Shown here: positions 22,712 to 34,075 of the stretch, one piece after another
How the letters are laid out: each line of letters begins with the position of its first letter
How positions within the stretch are numbered: position 1 is the first letter of the stretch
Source: Proales similis
Taxonomy: Eukaryota; Rotifera; Eurotatoria; Ploima; Proalidae
Assembly (NCBI GenBank): GCA_019059635.1
Contig: JAGVRJ010000007.1
Span: 1,736,001 to 1,800,000, forward strand
Length of the DNA stretch: 64,000 nt
Direction of reading: 5' to 3'
Position numbers and translations under genes: made by a program
Notes under the pieces: generated by a model
Database searches by the model: none
What the model saw: only the letters and a program-made list of their open reading frames with translations
Told to the model about the DNA's origin: nothing

Positions 22712-24875
22712 CTCGTCTGATATTCGCCTTGATCCCGTTGATCAATCGATTCAAACGCTTTCAAAACTAACGAAGCTCAGAAACGAACGCAAGTCTCGAA
22801 TTGAAATGCCATTCCACGCTCTCTAAATTCTGCCTATTTAGCGGCAACAAAACAAAAGTCTAAAAAGAATCAAATCAGCCAAAGCTAGTTCATACATGAA
22901 GTATAAATGAGGAAAAAAAAACGAGGCGAACGAAGAACAAATAAGAAAGAGCGAGCTTGGCAAAATGGAGCTGACGCTTATGAAAGTCACGGATAACTTC
23001 TTTTTTCTTCTTGTTTCATATTGGCAATTTAACGCCAACTTTTGACTCGATCGCACGTACCAGCTCAAGTCATTAAGCCCTGAATTAAGACTGCGATTAT
23101 TACGAAATGACTGAAAGCATCCGGTTTTTAGACGCTTAACTCAAAATATGCATGATCGTGTTAGACCAAAATCAATTCTGATGTGTGTTGAGCCTTTTTT
23201 TTCCTCTTTCGTCTTTTTCTCTCTCTCTCTCGCTCGGTCCCTCCATGTGTGTGTGTGTGGGGCTGCCCTCCTCATCTACGCTAATTATCACGCAGTTTTG
23301 AGTGTATGATTAATTAATGGCCAGAATGAATTTGAGAACATTTGGACAGGCCTGAAAAGGCGTCCTTCTTGTAGAATGTCACGAGTCTTGCCAAAACTAG
23401 AAAATGTGAACTCATGCATATTGCTCGGCATTGTTGGTACCGTGCTGCTGGCTCTATGTTGAATGGCTGGCGTGCTGCTGGCCTAAGCCAGATTTATTCG
23501 CTGCCTCTAATGCGGCTGAACAAGACTAATTCTTTTGATCAAGAGAAATTTGAGTCATTGCACAAAAGCGAGCAAAAGCATTGTCATCGCTGCTTGTTAA
23601 CAGTCACACGGGCTTAAGGCTGGCAAAGCGCATCAGATGAGAGCAGATTGCATGAGAAGGTCGAATTACGTGCTTGACTGCGATACGGATTTTCTCAGAT
23701 TTTTTTACAAACAACAAAGCAGAGTTCTGAAGTAAATCACAAGAGCAGAAGAGAGGCTCACGTTTCAATTAGCGACAGAGATGAATAGACCAATATGTAA
23801 CGCGGCATATAGCAGAGGCTTGTAGCCGCAACAGCCAAAACTAATTACCACGATCAGTAAGAATCAGAAGGCATTCTTGCCACTGCAGAAACAGTAAACA
23901 AGACAGCTCTCTCTTTCTGACTCTCTCTTTAACTCTTTCTCTCTCTCTGCCTCTCTGATTCTCTATTACTTGAGCTTAATCAACTTAACTCGACCTCATG
24001 CCCTTGTGCAAAAGATGAAACTGCTACGATGCGAATGGAGGGTTTTTTCTTTGCTCGGCGAAATTATTTACTCAGTTTAAAAATAAATGCTGAATGCAAT
24101 TTCCCGTTCGATTCAATACAAATTTCTTTGCGCATATACGACTGAATAGACACTTGAACAGAATTCAAACAAGAATGCTCTAATGATTGGCTCTATTCTG
24201 ATTGCAAGCGTTCAGTGATGATGACGCCAAGCAAGGGCAAAGACCGTGCAAATTTCAGCTTACGCCTTTTAATCTCTGCCCTCAGTTCATACAGGCGTTA
24301 AAGAGGAAAATAATTTTCTTCTTCTCTCTAAAGCCAGGCGTCTGACATGCTCCTAGACGGCTAATTTATTAATTGAGCGTTTGTTTACTCAATACCAACA
24401 CATTGCATAACTCGCCCGGCTCGTTCATAGCAGTCAATCCTGCAGCTGCTGCTGTGGTGCAGCCGCCGCCGGCACGCGGCCAATTGATCGACAACAGCAT
24501 TTGACTCCACTTGAAGATGATATTTGGACAGAGAATAAGTCTATATATAAAATAATTTAATAATGATTTTGCAATCAACTTGATGGCGCGAATTAATGAG
24601 AGTTTTTTTTCTTTGAAATTGCTCGTTCACCCGCTAATTCATGGCTAATTCGAATATCTTCATTGGCTGCCAATTTTGCTCTGTAATTGTGTTTGAAACG
24701 CGCCAAGCTCGCACCCTTTCCCCTTGTAAACTGGGATAATTTGATCTAAAACCATTCCTGACGCCAGCTAGACCAGGCCTGACGTGTTGTCGTCTAGTGA
24801 GTGTCGTCGTCTAGTACTTTCTTCTATCAGACAGATTGAGATAGATTCGGAAAAGGCAAGAACAATGCAATCGCT
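22712..24875. other. Intergenic, no gene seen
   Basis: About 2.2 kb upstream of the mGluR gene and downstream of the F-box/WD40 gene. It contains pyrimidine-rich tracts (23209-23234, 23910-23965) and a TG run near 23246-23259. Open frames are short and unlike any family. It probably carries the mGluR promoter. Confidence 0.55.
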
Positions 24876-27800
24876 TTATTTTGCTTTAGGATTCGACTTG
24901 CTCAAAGGCTTGAGCATCCAAACAATGACACGATCAGTGCCCGAAGTGACTAGGCAGTTTTCAAATCTTAATAAGCCGGTCACCCGTCCTTGATGAGATT
25001 GCAACTGCCTGAGGCAAGTCAAGGTCTTGAGGTCCCACTCTTTTACAACTCCGTCGTCTGCTGCCGTGTAAAATCGATTCTGGAAGAACGCGACACCGTT
25101 CACAGCTTGCTCGTGACATTTGAGTACCGCCTCGCAGCTAGAAGTGTGCCGGTTCCAAAACATTACTTGACCGCCCCGAGTTGACGCAACTAACAGCGCG
25201 CCCTGGAGCTAAATTGATTTCGGTTAATTGCTCATTTCCAGATGCCTCTGACTGGCATTGAATTTGCTCCTTTACCCTCACGGACGTGATTGGTTCGTTG
25301 AAGTTGGCCAGCGAAAGCTTCTCAATAAGCTGACCTTCAAGACTGCTCAGCACTATGACTCTTGAAACGGTTCATGAGCCAAAAGTATGCAAGAAAAATT
25401 GATTTTAACGAACCCATCTTGACCACAGCTGATGATGGTGTCGATTCCGTCAAATTCAACGCAGCAGATCGACGTTGAATGATGCTTGCTTGTCGAAGTC
25501 AGATTGAGCACTTGATTACGTTCGACTCTGCCTTCTAGTTTGTCCAGATTGGTCCAGAACTCTGGCCGAAAACTCCATACGTAGATGTGCTGGTCGTGAG
25601 AGCCAAAGAGCCTACAGAGAAAGAGAGCAAAACTGAGCGAAATAGAATTCGAGCCGATCAAAGCGGTGTTTAGTACAAATGCTTGTAATCAAAGTAAAGG
25701 CCGCTGACCGAATCCTTGGCGCATTGGACTGTGCACAGCCGCTCAAATAAATACATGTTCCAGATGATGACCGTCATGTCCCACGAGCCTGAACAAAGGC
25801 AGTTGGCGAACAGCTGCAGACATCGAACACCTCCCATATGGCCGGTGAGTGTGCCGAGCCGCTTCCAGCTCTTTTGCTCGTAAATTTGAATCAGACGATC
25901 GAGCCCGCCTGTAACCAGCCGGTGCTTATCAAAGTCCATGCACAGAATGCCGTCCTGGTGGTCCTTAAGTCGATGCATCCTTAGAAGGAAATGCCGAGCG
26001 AATGTATTGCCACTCACCGCTAAATTGACTATTTTTTCAACCGGCTGCAGTTCGAATAGAATTCTTTCCTCAGTGTTCATCGACGACTCGTCTTCGTCTT
26101 TAAGCTTCCATCGCAGTTTGTACTTTGGATGCACTTTGTTCTGTAAATCGTCAGCTTGGATGGTTGGTCCTTTGAAAAGTCGGAGCCAGTAAGCACTTAC
26201 AAGCAAATCCTTGGCTGGCAAGAGCTCGGTCTTTTTCTCCTGGAAACTTTCGCTCACAACTCTGGAACGATTGAGCCTAAATGCACAACAGATGAATTAG
26301 AGAGTGAATTAGTTATTTGGTTTCAAGACTCACTTTCTGCCCGTCAGACTGGGCTTCGTTTTGCCCGTCAGTTCCAGAGACGAAGAGGTCGACTGATGAT
26401 GTCCTGTGATGGGCTCTTTTGACAATCGGACAAATGCTCAAATTTTCCTTGTTCTTCTACCTGCAATCGATTCTGATATGTGGCTTAGAGTTGCACTGCC
26501 TGCTCTGGCCACGGTCTTGACGTCCACATTTGTTCTCTGTCTTGATCCAATCGAATTTCTCGAGTAAAAATTCGAATACGAAGTTTCTAAACAAGTCGAT
26601 TCGAAATTGGAACCAATCTTGGACAGTCAGAGAAGCAGACGTACGATGGCTTTTGATTGAAGTTTCTTGTCTATTCAAGCTGAATGCCTCTGACAATGCG
26701 ATCGAGTTAAAACCTAATTAAGACGTGGAATTAGAACAATCTTGCTCGTCTACGTGTTCATCTCAATGAAAATCTACTCGAGCTGGTCAACTTGTCAAAT
26801 TCAGACTTGTAGATTAAATTCAACTGCTGTACGAACAGTTTCAGTTGGATGTAGGCCATTTTCCAGTCAATGTCTTCGAACTTGAATGTCTCTTGGACCA
26901 GCAGCTGATCGATGCAGCCTAAATGCTCATCTAAGCCAAGCTGGCGGCATTTGAACAGCCAGAACTCGGGAAGCTCGAGCAAGTAGCGCCATCTCTGGCA
27001 GACGGCTCCGGCCGACTCGATCGACTCATCGTCCAGCCGCGTGAATATTGCCAGCAGTAGGTCGTCTGACAGATTTTGAATTGTGCTCGTCGAGTTTGTG
27101 ATTCTTCAAGTTCCAAAATTCCAGCAGTGCGCGTCGAACAAAAAAAAACAAAAAGCAAAAACCTTTTCTCAACTTCGCCCACACACAGCGTTATTGAATC
27201 GGAGTCGAGCTTGAACAGGGCGAGCAGCAGATCCTGGCGCTTTGCCGTTTGCCACGAGCGCATTGTCTCAAAACAAATTGAGGTTGAGTCGGAGCACAAT
27301 TGGAACAAATCGAGAAATGAGAGCCTACTTGCACGATTTGATTTAAATCGGAGAATTCGAGCGTTGCTTTACTGGTCGAGATTTTATTCGCTTTTGGGAA
27401 ATAGTCGAAAAAGGCACAGATTCAATGATCTTGCTCATTCTTACCCGACGCGTTATGCAGTAAATTGTAAGTGTTGTCATACTCGGTTTGACTATATTCG
27501 GCGAGCGGCTTCTTAAAGCCCGAGTTGGGCAGGCTCTGCCACAACTTCAGCTCGTAATAGTTGTTCTTTAGCTTTGTTTGGTAAATGCTTTTTCGATCCT
27601 TGAACGACTGCGAATGCAGCCTGCTCGCTTCGGCTCTAAGTTCGGGCAATTTGACCGAAACTGAACGGCCCAGAGTTGGCCTCTGCTCGTTCGACTGAGT
27701 GGTCGGTCTAGTAATGAGCTCTTGCTGCTGGGCGTCGACTTGACGTTTTCGCCTGAAATAGAGCTTCAGCTTTTCGATCATGATTGCGGTTTGCTGCGCA

Positions 27801-28318
27801 TTAAAAGCATCTCTCGTCTCCCAAACTTGACTCAGACGCCAAGGTCTGTCCAGCATTTCAACGTTTCGACACTTGATCAGGTACTCGGCATCTTCAGCTC
27901 GGATGGGCGCTCGTTGGTCGGTTCTCACTGACATGCGAGAGGATTTGCTGTTTGAATTTGTGTTTTGAACAGACCCAAACGATATTTGACTCGACAACAA
28001 GTCCTCTTTTCGACCCGTGTCTCGGTTGGTGAGTCGAAGTCGCTTTGCCGGATCATGTCGCTTTCTATGAGGCGTTCTTGTCTGCACATTTAGAGCTCGC
28101 TTCAAGGCCTTGAGTGTGGTCAAGTCAAAGCTGGAGAAAATGTTTTCAACCAAAAATTCAACATCAAACAGAAATCACAATCGAGTGAATTACCCGTCGA
28201 GCAGGGAATTGAGGAATTGAACTCGTTCAGACGGCGATGCAGTCTCGAATAGTTTGCCTATCTTTCGTTGCTCTATGGCGTAAAGCAGACGATTGTCGTC
28301 GAGTACGCCAGTCTTCAT
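24876..28318 (-). CDS. F-box and WD40-repeat protein
   Basis: A gene of at least eleven exons. The first exon (28193-28318, MKTGVLDDNRLLYAIEQRK) splices in phase to 27445-28130, a basic linker region. Later exons encode TMRSWQTAKRQDLLLALFKL and then an F-box, NLSDDLLLAIFTRLDDESIE...VCQRWRYLLELPEFWLFKC (about 26920-27110). The C-terminal half (24876-26257) has WD40 blades: HQDGILCMDFDKHRLVTGG, LTGHMGGVRCLQLF, LFGSHDQHIYVWSF, GALLVASTRGGQVMFWNR and HQGRVTGLLRFENCLVTSG. F-box/WD40 proteins are substrate receptors of SCF ubiquitin ligases: the F-box binds SKP1 and the propeller binds the target. The subfamily is not clear (FBXW10-like is possible). The junction near 26400-26460 is unresolved in phase. 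Confidence 0.82.
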
Positions 28319-28757
28319 TTCGCCTTCAAGCTTTAACTAAAATAAAGAGCCACGAGTGAATATATAATCCAATATTTGCTAACACATTTATTCGGGCGCT
28401 TGACTGTTTTCGTTTCATCCCTAATGAGTAGAAAGGTAAACGCGGTGATTGCGTCGCAACAGAAAATCTTCTCGTTTAACATTCGGTTTCAGCCGCGGCG
28501 GGCGCCGTCGCCCTGCGGCAACATTTAACTCAAGAACAATAAAGCTTGTCTTGAACAAATAAACCGCGAGCCGCTGATAGTTTAAACCGGTGCTGTCGAA
28601 TTATAGCGGCTCGTCGGCTGATTTTCAAGTTCCAAAAATGTGCAAGGCGGGAGCAAGAGAGAGAAGAAAGAGAGGCGGCTGGTGGAGAAGACGAAAACAC
28701 ATCATCGGCTTTAAATAGTTTTATTGGTTTTTTTTTAACACAGAAAAGCCGACGCTC

Positions 28758-30610
28758 TCAAATTTGCTTGTGCTGCTTAAGAGCAATCCTCTTCTGCACG
28801 ACGGCATAAGGATTGAGACGGGCGAGCACTCGGTTATTTCTGAGCGGGTTTCGTTTGATCAGGCGTCGACCAGTCGAGCGAACCTTGGGTCGGAGCACTC
28901 CCTGGACCTCATCAGCTCTCAACAGACGACCCAAGTCGGTGTTGGTCATCTTGGCAACTGGCAGGCTAAAAGTGGCAAACATATTTCAGTTTAGTTCGAC
29001 GCCTGAATGATGCGAATGGTCAGAGCGAGCTTCTTTGCGTTCAGATCAGTAAAAACTTGGAATCATGTTTGATTCATTCGAAAGATGGTGAAAAGTTTAA
29101 ATCATCACACTGAACACAAGCGAAGCCAACTATTCGAAGCTAAAACGGCCAAATACCTAAAGTCCTTCTTGGCGAGCGACTTTTGCTTGTAGGTGCCGTA
29201 GATCTCGTCGAGGCGCTTGAAAGCAGACTCGGTCCAGATGCAGAATCGACCGAGATGGCCACCAGGAGCGATCTTGAGCAAGTTGAGTCGCTCAACATTC
29301 AACAAGGTGACACCTAAATTCAAATGAACACGATTTAAAACGGGCGAATTTCTATATCAAGTCAGTAATTAAATGCACTAATGAACGGGTTTGGAATCAG
29401 ATTTCAGAGTGAGCTGAGTAAAAGTCTCGTCATTCGAAATGTACGATCTTATCAAATCATCACCAATCGACTCACAAACACAGCGAGAGTAAAGAGCGTC
29501 AGGCCACTACTTTTATCAGGTTTGATAAGTCTCAGCGGCCCCGAGGGGTCTCAACTCATCATTATGGTCATCATTTGCTCTGTGCAGTCGAGCAAACTCG
29601 TGTATCATTCGATTTGGATTTGAAAAAGAAAATAGCAGAAAAGAAGGAAGCCTGAATTACCAGGGATGTTACGGAAAGCCTGGGTGATGCCGTTGTCTTG
29701 GTTGTAGATTATGAGGGGACCTCGCTTCATGATGCGGCGACGGTTCCTCATTTTACCCTTACCAGCGCGGAATCGCTTGGTAGCGTAGACCTTAGCAAAT
29801 ACTTTAGGATTGATATTTCGCAATCGACTAATTTCAGAAGCGTCGCGCTGGAGAGTGGAGCGTGGCTCTTATTCAGAAAAGTTGTTCTTCTTTCGTTTAG
29901 TCAGAAACACGGACCAACTAATATATCATCATCAAGAGCGCCGTCTCCATTCGCCAAGCAGACGCTCCTTTTTTTCTGTTTTAAAGGTTTGTGGCGCAAA
30001 TTACCTTCTCAATATCGCGCCACGCCTTCAATTTCTTGAGGATTTGCACGGCCTCCTTGGTTCGCTTGACCTCCTCGACCTTGTCGGTGAGGACCAAGGG
30101 AAACTCGGGAGTCTCCTCGATGCGGTGGCCCTTGGCCATCACCAACGACGGAATGCCGGTGGCGGCGATGGCCGAAACAATGGCGTATCGCCTTTGCTTC
30201 ACGTTTACCTTGCGGTGCCATCTTCTCCAGGTGACGGTTGGGTTGAACATGCGACCGCCTCGGCACATGTTGCCGAACGCACCCTGGCCGCTTCGGTGGG
30301 TACCGCCACCGCGCACGCGAGGAATACGGGCGACCGCACGACCGGTACCCCATGACTCGGCCGAGGCCTGCATGCCGGCTTTGCCGCTGACGGCGTATGG
30401 CTGGCGTCTGTTCTTGCTCATCAAGTCATGAACATAGGAGACCACGTCGGGACGGATCGGTGCTCTGAAGATGGATGGGAGCACCACCTTGCTATCGGTG
30501 ACCTCGCTTTTCTCATTATACACATTAATCAATGGTCTTGCTGCGGCCTAAAGTGGAAAATGAATTTGCGGATGCTCTGCGACAAGCGATTAAATAGGAT
30601 TCTTTACCAT
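28758..30610 (-). CDS. RPL4: Large ribosomal subunit protein uL4 (RPL4)
   Basis: Five exons. The first contributes only the ATG at 30608-30610. The second reads [16 protein letters not shown] and contains the uL4 core [20 protein letters not shown] and [20 protein letters not shown]. Later exons encode [40 protein letters not shown] and a last exon ending [18 protein letters not shown]. The usual long alanine/lysine-rich C-terminal extension of animal RPL4 is missing; the protein stops about 18 residues after the conserved NPY. Three introns are about 165 to 320 nt, far longer than the local norm, and each carries a box C/D snoRNA or candidate, as RPL4 does in vertebrates. Confidence 0.95.
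29039..29115 (-). ncRNA. Box C/D snoRNA in an RPL4 intron, LSU rRNA guide (U51-like?)
   Basis: About 77 nt with a perfect six-base terminal stem GTTCAG/CTGAAC, C box GTGATGA (29102-29108) and D box CTGA (29046-29049). It contains TTCACCATCTTTCG, fully complementary to the conserved LSU rRNA sequence CGAAAGATGGTGAA. The segment is followed by ATGA, a plausible degenerate D' box. Sites in this rRNA stretch are guided by U51/snR39-type RNAs in other eukaryotes; the family assignment is an inference. Confidence 0.83.
29400..29468 (-). ncRNA. Candidate box C/D snoRNA in the same RPL4 intron
   Basis: C box GTGATGA (29457-29463) and D box CTGA (29404-29407), bracketed by a short GATT/AATC stem. It lies immediately downstream, in transcript order, of the snoRNA at 29493-29581. 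The possible guide before D is TACTCAGCTCACT. I could not match it to rRNA from memory, so this one is tentative. Confidence 0.45.
29493..29581 (-). ncRNA. Box C/D snoRNA in an RPL4 intron, LSU rRNA guide
   Basis: About 89 nt with terminal stem AGAGC/GCTCT, C box ATGATGA (29568-29574) and D box CTGA (29499-29502). The bases before the D box, GATAAAAGTAGTGG, are complementary to the conserved LSU rRNA element CCACTAC(T/C)(T/C)TTATC found after GTGAAATA. This element is methylated in other eukaryotes (yeast snR76 site, from memory). The family name is an inference. Confidence 0.75.
29865..29939 (-). ncRNA. SNORD18: Box C/D snoRNA U18 (SNORD18) in an RPL4 intron
   Basis: About 75 nt on the RPL4 strand. 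A six-base terminal stem GCTCTT/AAGAGC brackets a C box ATGATGA (29926-29932) and a D box CTGA (29873-29876). An internal CTGA (29901-29904) follows the guide TTGGTCCGTGTTT, complementary to the conserved LSU rRNA sequence AAACACGGACCAA. That guide defines U18, which directs 2'-O-methylation there (human 28S A1313 region). U18 also sits in RPL4 introns in vertebrates, so both sequence and host are conserved. Confidence 0.95.
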
Positions 30611-31560
30611 TTTGGTCGTGTGCTTGGTACTAAAAACTAGCGCGCTGGTTTCAACTCGACTGTATTTATTCTGAAGCAACGAGGCACGTTCGCGCTCTTA
30701 ACATATATAATAGTTTTTTTCTACCCGATCATAATTGCAGATCGACGGCCACATGGTCACGTTCTTTTATTCAGTGTGATGAAAATTTTTAAGTCTCAGT
30801 TGAACGTGGCCCTCACATTTCGCGTACAAAAACGGCCGCCCGAATTGCTCATCTCAATTGGTTCTCAAGCTAGTGCCTGCGGGACTACAGATACAAAATC
30901 CAGACCGAGTAGTCCAGCAATGAGTCGTTTCGGCGTGTCTCTCTTTTTCCGCTATAACTTCCGTTCAAATATCAACTTTGTTTTGAGTTTTTAAGCCGTT
31001 CAATCGCGGTCCCAATTCCATCTATTCCAAAAGCCCAGCCAGGTAGAGTTTGATTTCAACTCCCTCACTGTCAATCTGAAGAATCTTCCCGCCAAGCAAA
31101 TTTGCTCTCGCCGCACAAGTCCCATGCTTGGATTAGATTGGTCCCAATTCTTAATTTTTTTATTATTTAAATAATTTAATTGAAACGGCATTTCATCGAG
31201 TCCTGGACGTTTGGCTTTTGAATTGGCCCCAAAACCAAACAACATATTTAGATCTGTTGTTTGCACGAAAAGCTGCAAGTTGCAAGATGCCAAACGCAGC
31301 TCGTGAAAAGAGAAGGGAGAGGCTGCTGGTTGAACTACAAATCGGATGTGTTTAGTTGCTCTTCTTATCGGGCTACTTGGCGAGGGTGTCGGCTGGAGAC
31401 AAAATTGGGCGCATAATTTGTCTCTAATTCGCGAGCGGGACCACAAATATGAATGCACGCATTCACCAGCTTCGGCCTGCATAAACAGATTCGAGTGAAG
31501 TGAGAAGCATAGGCCAAGTCGAATACATTATTTTGGGGGAAGAATAATTGAGGCTACCAA
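30611..31560. other. Intergenic between RPL4 and TBP; one weak ORF
   Basis: About 950 bases between two divergently transcribed genes, presumably holding both promoters. A minus-strand frame from ATG 31245 to 31000 would give 81 residues (MLFGFGANSKAKRPGLDEM...). I recognise no family and no splice partner, so it is not called as a gene. Confidence 0.5.
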
Positions 31561-32429
31561 ATGGACCCGCAATACTCTCCATTTCACACGCCTCAGAGCC
31601 CGGCAGTGAGCTCACTGCTCATGCCGCCACCTTCACTACCGCCGCCACCTTCTATTCCGCCGCCACTGACCAATGAACGGCCCAACGAGGACGGGTCCAA
31701 ATCACCCAGCCACGGCAAGGCGCCAAGCAGCGTTGCGCTCAGTCTGCCGTCCATACCGTCGCTGGCGCATACTCCGGCCACACCTCTGAATCTGGCGTCA
31801 GTGGCGTCCAGTGAGAATCACCTTCAGCCCACTCTGCAGAACATAGTCAGCACCGTAAACCTGGGATGTCAGCTTGAGCTGAAGAAAATTGCGCTGCACG
31901 CACGAAACGCCGAGTACAATCCGAAACGTTTCGCCGCGGTCATCATGAGAATTCGCTCGCCACGTACAACGGCGCTCATATTCAGCTCGGGCAAGATGGT
32001 GTGCACCGGCGCCAAGAGCGAGGACGATTCTCGTCTCGCCGCTCGCAAATACGCCAGAATTATTCAGAAGCTCGGCTTCCAGGCCAAATTCATGGATTTT
32101 AAAATTCAGAACATTGTGGGCAGCATCGACGTGGGCTTCTGTCTCAGACTCGAGTACTTTCACGCGTGTCACTCTCAGTTCTGCAGTTACGAGCCAGAGC
32201 TGTTTCCCGGTCTCATCTACCGACTGCACGAGCCCAAAGTCGTTCTGTTAATATTCGTCTCCGGCAAAGTAGTGATCACTGGTAAGTCGCTTTTTTTCCT
32301 AGCAGTCGAAAGAGACCGAGATTGATTTTCTAATCGCCGCTGTCTATTTCAGGTGCCAAACTGCGGTCGGAAATAAACGAGGCGTTTGATAAGATCTACC
32401 CGATATTGAAAAACTTCAAGAAAGTTTAG
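31561..32429 (+). CDS. TBP: TATA-box-binding protein
   Basis: Two exons (31561-32281, 32353-32429) join in phase to about 265 residues. A proline/serine-rich N-terminus precedes the saddle core: [73 protein letters not shown] and [19 protein letters not shown] seeds RNA polymerase I, II and III initiation complexes. The first repeat is highly conserved, but the start of the second repeat reads [20 protein letters not shown], clearly drifted from the usual pattern, while the rest of that repeat is normal. A polyadenylation signal lies at about 32640. Confidence 0.96.
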
Positions 32430-32814
32430 AATTCGAGTCCGAGGCAGCCACTGCCGCCGCTGCCTATTCACTAGCTCAGTTTATCTACGCCAGTTAACGA
32501 GTAGACAACGCGAACGGTAAAGGACTCGCGCTTTGCTTTATTGGTCAAAAAGAAAAGCATCACCATACTCTGTTATTCATCGATTTCCAAGTTTCTTTTA
32601 ATTTTATGAAGCATTCAGTTGCATCTTCTAGTTTTTTCGTAATAAAACAAAACTCTTTTCTCTTTTGTTAACTCGTCCTGTCTCCGTTGTTAACAACACA
32701 GAGTCACCGACACAGAAAGACTAAAACGACTACTTGAGTCAAAGAGCGGAACATTTTGTTTTTATTGAAAAATGATTGAATCAAAAATGGCTTCAATTGA
32801 TTGGCGAAAAACAT

Positions 32815-34075
32815 TCATTTTGGCATTTGTGACCGAGCAGAGCGGCCACTGCTTGAGGACGGCACTTGGTCGGCGTTCGTTTCGTCGACTGTAGACGACG
32901 AATTGGCCGCGACCGCCTCTTCGTACGAGGGCAGATACGAGTCAGGCATTCGAGTGTAGGCGAACGCAGATTGGAATAGCGGCAGAGCAGATTGCACTCG
33001 TCGAGGCTCGCCGGCGGTGTCGTTTAATATGAAACGTAGAATATCGCTTTGCCTCAATTCACTATTCAAGCTCGCAGGCAGATCGGACTGGCTCTGCTCG
33101 GCGGCCAACTGTTGTGCACGGCGTATTTTGTATGTGAACATGGTGAGCATTATTGCGGTAATTAACAGAATCGACACAAATATAAACACAGATATGGTTC
33201 GCACAGTCTCAAAGCTCAATTCTAAGCTCTCTGGACTGGACGACGTTGACCTCGGAGCGAGCAGGTTTTTGCACAGCGGCATCTGCTCGACTCTCTGAGA
33301 CGCCCGATCAGACTTGTAGGCCCAAGCGCCGTCTTGTCCGCATTCAAATGTGAACAAGTTGCTCAGAGCTCGAGTCGAGTTCATGTTCAGCTCGGCTGCG
33401 AATCCTTCGTGACACAGCAGCGTTATCTGCTCGCTTGGCAAGTAGATCTCCCTGGAAGGCAGCAGGATAGCATTGATCTGATCGAACGGCAACGATGGAC
33501 ACGTTCGATCGCATTTGAAGTTCCTAATGACTGTTTTTGTTTGCCCGTTTACTCCACTCGCCTTTTGACACGTTTCTATCAAGTAAGAGACGTTCAAGTT
33601 GGGCTCGCTCTGCTCAAAACAGGCGTATCGCAACACTCCTTTGTACAAGAGTCGAACATAGGTGGGAAGCTGAACGATCTTGAGCGAGCTGGCGCTTATC
33701 AGCTCACTATCGGCCTTGTCGACCTTAAGCTCGTGCACGCACGTTTCTAGCGATTAAAACATCAGACCAGCGTTAGAGACGCACTTGAATGGGCTACAGC
33801 TTCTTACTTATACAGATTGGCGAGTCGGGTCTTAGGAAACCGTTCAGAGGCGTCCATTCAATACGATTTCGATAGAGCTGCTGCACAACCAGACTCGAAT
33901 TGCTGTTCAGATGAAAGTCTCGATTGCAGCGCGCGACATATTTGCCGTTCGAATGCTCAATCCATCCGTTTGGAATCAAGTCGATTCGTTCACTGTCAGA
34001 CTTTTCGGCCACTAGCTGCTCGAGTCCGGCCAGAAGCAGCAGCGGCAGCAGTAGCACTTGCGAGCCTCTGCTCAT
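32815..34075 (-). CDS. Single-pass membrane protein with sushi (CCP) domains
   Basis: Two exons (33808-34075, 32815-33746) join in phase to about 399 residues. A signal peptide (MSRGSQVLLLPLLLLAGLEQ) leads into a cysteine-containing ectodomain. The clearest unit is a CCP/sushi-like module running from CDRTCPSLPFDQ through LPSEQITLLCHEGF and FECGQDGAWAYK to PLC. An earlier module near the exon junction (ARCNRDFHL...PICIKTC) is less certain. A membrane helix (TISVFIFVSILLITAIMLTM) follows, then a basic stop-transfer and a cytosolic tail with SYLPSYEEAVAANSSS, a PSYEEA motif that may bind WW domains. I do not recognise a specific orthologue. I placed the start at the ATG at 34075, since upstream in-frame codons include none. 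Confidence 0.75.

Noticed and set aside
22712-24875. Possible hidden gene in the 2.2 kb gap
   Set aside because: Both strands read in short, unrelated frames with no domain or plausible splice chain.
27076-27516. 146-residue plus-strand frame
   Set aside because: It is antisense to F-box exons that splice in phase; no family resemblance.
30009-30353. Arginine-rich minus-strand frame
   Set aside because: It is a frame shadow of the RPL4 core exon.
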